From Fidelibacterota bacterium (GTDB taxonomy: Bacteria > Fidelibacterota > Marinisomatia > Marinisomatales > TCS55), in the NCBI GenBank assembly GCA_002701785.1, contig NZXC01000047.1:9825-19088 (forward strand): a stretch of DNA of 9,264 nucleotides. The letters are read 5' to 3'. Position numbers and translations under genes: made by a program. Below the pieces are notes generated by a model. That model saw only the letters and a program-made list of their open reading frames with translations, had not been told where the DNA came from and ran no database searches. Each line of letters starts with the position of its first letter. Within the stretch, counting starts at the first letter, position 1. Shown here one piece after another: positions 6,469 through 9,264 of this stretch.

Positions 6469-7518
6469 TTAAGAAACGGTAATCAAACTTTTAGTTCTTG
6501 TATGTACTGAGCCAATTTGAACAGCAGGAATAGAAGTTTTACGATTATAATATTTAATAAATTGATCAGCATTATCTTGAGGCAATGAAATCAATAAACC
6601 ACCTGATGTTTGCGCATCTGCAATCATTAATCTTTCAAATTCAGACAATGAATCCGAGAAACTAGTAAATTGTTTTGCATACAATAAATTTCTCTTAGAA
6701 CCCCCAGGTACAATTCCTTCTTTAGCCAGTTCTTTTACACCAGGGAAAAATATTAAATTATTATAATTAATTTGAAATGAAACATTGCTACTTCTGCATA
6801 TTTCCGCACCATGTCCTAGTAGACCAAAACCTGTTACATCTGTAGCTGCGTTAACTGAAAATTTTGTTAATACTGATCCTGCTAATTTATTTAACATTGC
6901 CATCGATTCAATCGCTTGCTTGATTGAATCAGATCTTGCTATTTCTTTCTTTATTCCAGCACTAATAATTCCTGTCCCAAGAGGTTTAGTTAATAATAAT
7001 ACGTCTCCTGGTTTTGCCCCTTTATTTTGTATTAGATTTTCTTTTAAAACTTCACCAGTTACAACTAAGCCATATTTAGGTTCTTTATCATCAATACTAT
7101 GACCACCAATAATGGATATTTCAGCCTCATTTGCTTTATCAACCCCACCTTGCAATATTGCTGAGATAATATGTTTAGGAAAATCATTTACTGGAAAGCC
7201 AAGTATGTTTAATGCAAAAAGTGGTTTTCCGCCCATAGCATAAATATCAGATATAGCATTAGCTGCTGCTATTTGTCCAAACATATAAGGATCATCAATA
7301 ATAGGCGTAAAAAAATCAACAGTCTGTATAATAAATTTATTATCTAGTAAACGTACGACAGCGGCATCATCAGAATTATCATATCCAACAACTACTCGAT
7401 CATCTTTTTCCTGTACTAAATTACCCAGAACCTGGGCTAGGTCATCCGGACCAATTTTGCATGCTCATCCAGAACCATGTGATAAAGTACTTAATCTAAT
7501 CTGTTCTTTTGTTTTCAT
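6469..7518 (-). CDS. selD: Selenophosphate synthetase SelD, itself a UGA-encoded selenoprotein
   Basis: Makes selenophosphate from selenide and ATP, the selenium donor for selenocysteine-tRNA and selenouridine synthesis. Reading from ATG 7518-7516, the frame is continuous to TAA at 6471-6469 apart from one TGA at codon 18 (7467-7465), giving 349 residues (E. coli 347). The UGA falls in GSG-U-ACKIGPDD, exactly where E. coli has catalytic Cys17 and other SelD proteins have Sec; Cys20 and Lys21 follow as in the family. Further motifs: GYDNSDDAAV (ATP/metal-binding Asp), VDFFTPIIDDPY, GGHSIDDKEPKYG at 138-150, TDVTGFGLLGH at 226-236 and DAQTSGGLL at 301-309. Both sides of the UGA match SelD, so it is recoding, not a pseudogene; a conventional call would start at Met79 (7284) and lose the active site. 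It starts 35 bases after the upstream unknown gene and has no strong Shine-Dalgarno. Confidence 0.95.
7424..7467 (-). promoter_or_regulatory. Selenocysteine UGA codon and candidate SECIS hairpins
   Basis: The UGA of selD is at 7467-7465. Two hairpins follow on the mRNA strand. The first has GGUC/GACC paired around loop CGGAU (7452-7440), with its loop beginning 16 bases after UGA, close to the spacing of E. coli fdhF. The second has CCCAG/CUGGG around loop GUU (7436-7424), with its loop 33 bases after UGA; it is more stable. Both have a G in the first two loop bases, as expected for bacterial SECIS elements. They may also be alternatives to a lower stem pairing CUGG just before the UGA with CCAG. 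Confidence 0.6.
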
Positions 7519-7553
7519 AAAATCTTATTATTTAAAAAAATATATAATTGAAG

Positions 7554-8363
7554 TTATAAGCTATCCGCTAACTTTCTTATATCTTCAATAGTGTTTATAT
7601 CTCTATCAATAAGATATTCTAGATGAATGGTTTTAAATCTAGAATGAATTTGCAGTTGAGACTGGTATTGATGTAGAACCATCGGAATATGCATTGTTTT
7701 AAATACCATTAAAGAAAAGGGAAAATCTAATTCAGTGTGTTTTAAAGCTGATAGAGTAGTATTATTCTTTCTCATCTGTTTTCGATATTCCTGAATATCT
7801 TTTAACAATAATTTTTTTCGAAATTCCCAAGGGGCTGTAATATCAGATAATGAATCAATAAACTCATATCCGCGTGTAAAATGTTCTAAAAAATATTTTC
7901 CATATATTCCACCGCTTAGTTCTTTATTAAGAAATTCATTTATCTCATCTTTTTTTGATGATAGAAAAAGTTTCCAATTGCTGAAATCTGACCGGAAGAG
8001 AAAATAACCGAAAGGTGTTTTAAATGAATTCCTTGGTGTAAAGAATGCCTTTATTTCATATGTAAGTTTTTTAAGCTCATTACGTAAATCATGAGAAAAA
8101 AGTTGTACAGTTATAGGAGAATAATTTTTAGGTATTTTCAAGAAATCTTTTGGGATAATAGATTCTGAAAGATTTAAAGTATAGCTTTTTTCAAAACCTT
8201 GAATATTGATCTCAATAAATGCTCCAAGGTCACTTAATTTAATAAGATTATTTAAAGCTTGGTCAAATTCTGGAAAGGTTGCTATCGAAGGATTAGAAGA
8301 ACTAGGGATCTCTCCAAATAATGATAATTGACGTGGATCATTTGAATCTCGCTTATTGACCAT
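7554..8363 (-). CDS. Unknown protein with N-terminal QLSLF motif
   Basis: I do not recognise this 269-residue protein. It has no signal peptide, membrane segment or cysteine cluster, so it is probably soluble and cytoplasmic. The first 30 residues look disordered (Ser, Asn, Pro rich) and contain RQLSLFGEIP; QLSLF at 12-16 equals the consensus peptide by which bacterial proteins bind the DNA polymerase sliding clamp. The rest looks like a mixed alpha/beta domain with a notable NSFKTPFGYFLF segment near residue 115, a downstream Trp, and a basic helical stretch LLLKDIQEYRKQMRKNN near 185-205. The ATG at 8363 lies only eight bases beyond a predicted -10 box and lacks a Shine-Dalgarno. selD starts 35 bases after its stop on the same strand, so co-transcription is likely. 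Base composition resembles the neighbours. The long intact frame supports a real gene; a function in DNA metabolism is only suggested by the motif. Confidence 0.75.
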   Translation of the reverse strand: MVNKRDSNDPRQLSLFGEIPSSSNPSIATFPEFDQALNNLIKLSDLGAFIEINIQGFEKSYTLNLSESIIPKDFLKIPKNYSPITVQLFSHDLRNELKKLTYEIKAFFTPRNSFKTPFGYFLFRSDFSNWKLFLSSKKDEINEFLNKELSGGIYGKYFLEHFTRGYEFIDSLSDITAPWEFRKKLLLKDIQEYRKQMRKNNTTLSALKHTELDFPFSLMVFKTMHIPMVLHQYQSQLQIHSRFKTIHLEYLIDRDINTIEDIRKLADSL

Positions 8364-8593
8364 AGTGGTAAATATTACGTTCTAATGAATTGAAGTGCAA
8401 CAATGCAGAAATAATAAAAAATAAAATAAATAAATTCTTTATTGTGATTTTATTGTGTGTAATAAAAAAGTGATGCTAAATTTTGTACTAATGATTATGA
8501 GATATTTTATAACATATTTTGCTGTACCTAGGAAATAGGAACATCATTAAATCATAGTAATCGATAAATAAAAAAAATCCCACTATATATAAA
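8364..8593. other. Divergent AT-rich intergenic region
   Basis: This 230-bp stretch lies between two divergent genes and must hold start signals for both. The promoter of the minus-strand gene is at its left end. For the plus-strand gene the only box I can point to is TATAAC at 8508-8513 with TTGTAC 19 bases upstream (8483-8488), which is weak. There is a small CCTA/TAGG inverted repeat at about 8527-8539. A long A/T run at 8410-8470 has no GC stem and is not a terminator. I see no RNA gene and no copy of the suf operator. Confidence 0.6.
8372..8400 (-). promoter_or_regulatory. Predicted promoter of the unknown gene and selD
   Basis: On the minus strand TTGCAC (8400-8395), a 17-base spacer and TAATAT (8377-8372) are followed by the ATG at 8363. 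Transcription would start about at the A at 8366 or at the ATG itself, giving a leaderless or nearly leaderless mRNA, consistent with the missing Shine-Dalgarno. The match to consensus is moderate and the region is AT-rich. Confidence 0.4.
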
Positions 8594-9264
8594 TTGAGTA
8601 TTAAGACAAAAAATTTAGATAATGTAGTAATACGATTTGCTGGAGATTCTGGAGATGGAATGCAGTTAACTGGTACACGTTTTACTGAAACTACGGCAAT
8701 CGTGGGTAATGATTTAAGTACGCTTCCTGATTATCCTGCTGAGATTAGAGCTCCAGCAGGATCTTTGGCAGGAGTAAGTGCTTTTCAATTACATTTTAGT
8801 TCAAAAGATATTCATACTCCTGGAGATACTCCTGATGTCCTTGTTGCAATGAATCCTGCGGCATTAAAAGTGCATTTATCAGAATTATTACCGGGTGGAA
8901 TAATTATTGTTAATGAAAATGCTTTTAGTCCAAAAAATTTAAAGCTAGCTGGATATGAATCAAATCCATTAGAAGATGGAACTGTCGAAAGCTATGAGTT
9001 GTACTCTATTCAAATGAGTTCTTTGGTTGCTAAGGCATGTGAGGGTATGGATATATCTCCAAAGACTATTGATCGCACTAAAAATATGTTTGCTCTGGGT
9101 CTCTTATATTGGATTTATAATCGTCCTTTAGAACCTACAATTAAATGGCTTGGTAAAAAGTTTGCAAAGAGACCTGAGTTAGTTGATTCAAATATTAAGT
9201 CGCTAAATGCCGGGTATAATTATGGTGAAACTGTAGAAATTTTTTCAGCACGATACAATGTTGA
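8594..9264 (+). CDS. korA: 2-oxoacid:ferredoxin oxidoreductase, gamma domain of a probable gamma-alpha fusion (KorA-like), C-terminus beyond right edge
   Basis: Subunit of the enzyme that oxidatively decarboxylates a 2-oxoacid (most likely 2-oxoglutarate) to the acyl-CoA with reduction of ferredoxin, or runs in reverse to fix CO2. The 223 visible residues form the gamma (POR, PF01558-like) domain: VIRFAGDSGDGMQLTG, then LPDYPAEIRAPAG, GVSAFQLHF, PDVLVAMNPAAL, LPGGIIIVNE and RTKNMFALGLLYWIY. After this come FAKRPELVDSNIKSLNAGY and ETVEIF, the linker that in KorA proteins precedes the alpha (POR_N) domain, so I infer a fusion of about 600 residues. There is no ATG before the GDGM motif; TTG at 8594 follows an in-frame TAA at 8558-8560 and fits the usual N-terminal length. 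No Shine-Dalgarno is visible. Substrate specificity cannot be fixed from this part alone; the symbol is by resemblance. The partner beta subunit should lie downstream. Confidence 0.85.
   Translation, partial: MSIKTKNLDNVVIRFAGDSGDGMQLTGTRFTETTAIVGNDLSTLPDYPAEIRAPAGSLAGVSAFQLHFSSKDIHTPGDTPDVLVAMNPAALKVHLSELLPGGIIIVNENAFSPKNLKLAGYESNPLEDGTVESYELYSIQMSSLVAKACEGMDISPKTIDRTKNMFALGLLYWIYNRPLEPTIKWLGKKFAKRPELVDSNIKSLNAGYNYGETVEIFSARYNV

Noticed and set aside
6469..7518. selD as a pseudogene or a frameshifted gene because of the early TGA
   Set aside because: The frame is unchanged on both sides of the TGA, both sides match SelD, and the TGA is exactly at the Cys/Sec catalytic position with hairpins following.
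8410..8470. A/T-rich run with AATAAA/TTTATT complementarity as a terminator or origin-like element
   Set aside because: There is no GC stem, neither flanking gene ends here, and such matches are expected in sequence this AT-rich; no repeated boxes are present.
8473..8538. A 21-residue hydrophobic reading frame on the plus strand that could be a leader peptide
   Set aside because: T-rich intergenic DNA readily yields Phe/Ile/Leu/Met-rich frames, the upstream purines are too close to the ATG for a good Shine-Dalgarno, and there is no attenuator structure after it.
1..9264. CRISPR array, insertion sequence, tRNA or rRNA
   Set aside because: No regularly spaced repeats, transposase-like frame, terminal inverted repeats or cloverleaf-like stretches were seen; nearly all of the window is occupied by coherent metabolic genes.

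Overview
The window is an AT-rich bacterial segment (I estimate about one third G+C by eye; not counted). It holds almost all of a SUF iron-sulfur cluster assembly operon on the minus strand, preceded on the same strand by a selenophosphate synthetase gene and a gene I do not recognise. A divergent plus-strand gene for a 2-oxoacid:ferredoxin oxidoreductase runs off the right edge. The gene content suggests an uncultivated, probably free-living bacterium with selenocysteine decoding and ferredoxin-linked carbon metabolism. A Bacteroidota/Marinimicrobia-like marine lineage would fit the low G+C and gene style, but this is a guess with no phylogeny behind it.

Layout in minus-strand transcription order, right to left. 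A 269-residue unknown protein (7554-8363) has a possible promoter almost touching its start codon. selD (6469-7518) follows; its catalytic residue is encoded by an in-frame UGA, so it is itself a selenoprotein. A 61-bp gap then carries a promoter and a 27-bp palindromic operator. The suf operon follows: an IscR/SufR-like Rrf2 regulator, short SufT (MIP18/DUF59 domain), SufA-type carrier, SufB, SufC, SufD, SufE, long SufT (N-terminal extension plus the same MIP18 domain), and SufS, whose C-terminus is cut off by the left edge. Genes from the regulator to sufS are separated by at most 9 bases or overlap, so they are almost certainly one transcript. A 230-bp divergent intergenic region (8364-8593) separates the minus-strand block from the plus-strand korA-like gene (8594 to the edge).

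How the genes work together: SufS takes sulfur from cysteine and passes it to SufE (Cys52). SufB-SufC-SufD uses that sulfur and SufC ATP hydrolysis to build a cluster. SufA carries the cluster onward, and the two MIP18-domain proteins probably help maturation of specific targets. The Rrf2 protein has a C-X5-C-X5-C motif and probably senses cluster status, shutting its own operon through the palindrome that overlaps the -10 box and ribosome-binding region. SelD makes selenophosphate from selenide; group II SufS enzymes can release selenium from selenocysteine, so the selD-suf adjacency may be functional, though that is inference.

Most notable points: the UGA-encoded residue of SelD, which a standard gene call would lose together with the active site; candidate SECIS hairpins just after it; the operator; two different SufT-type genes in one operon; three genes without a usable ATG that must start at TTG or rarer codons; and the unknown upstream protein with an N-terminal QLSLF motif like a sliding-clamp-binding peptide.
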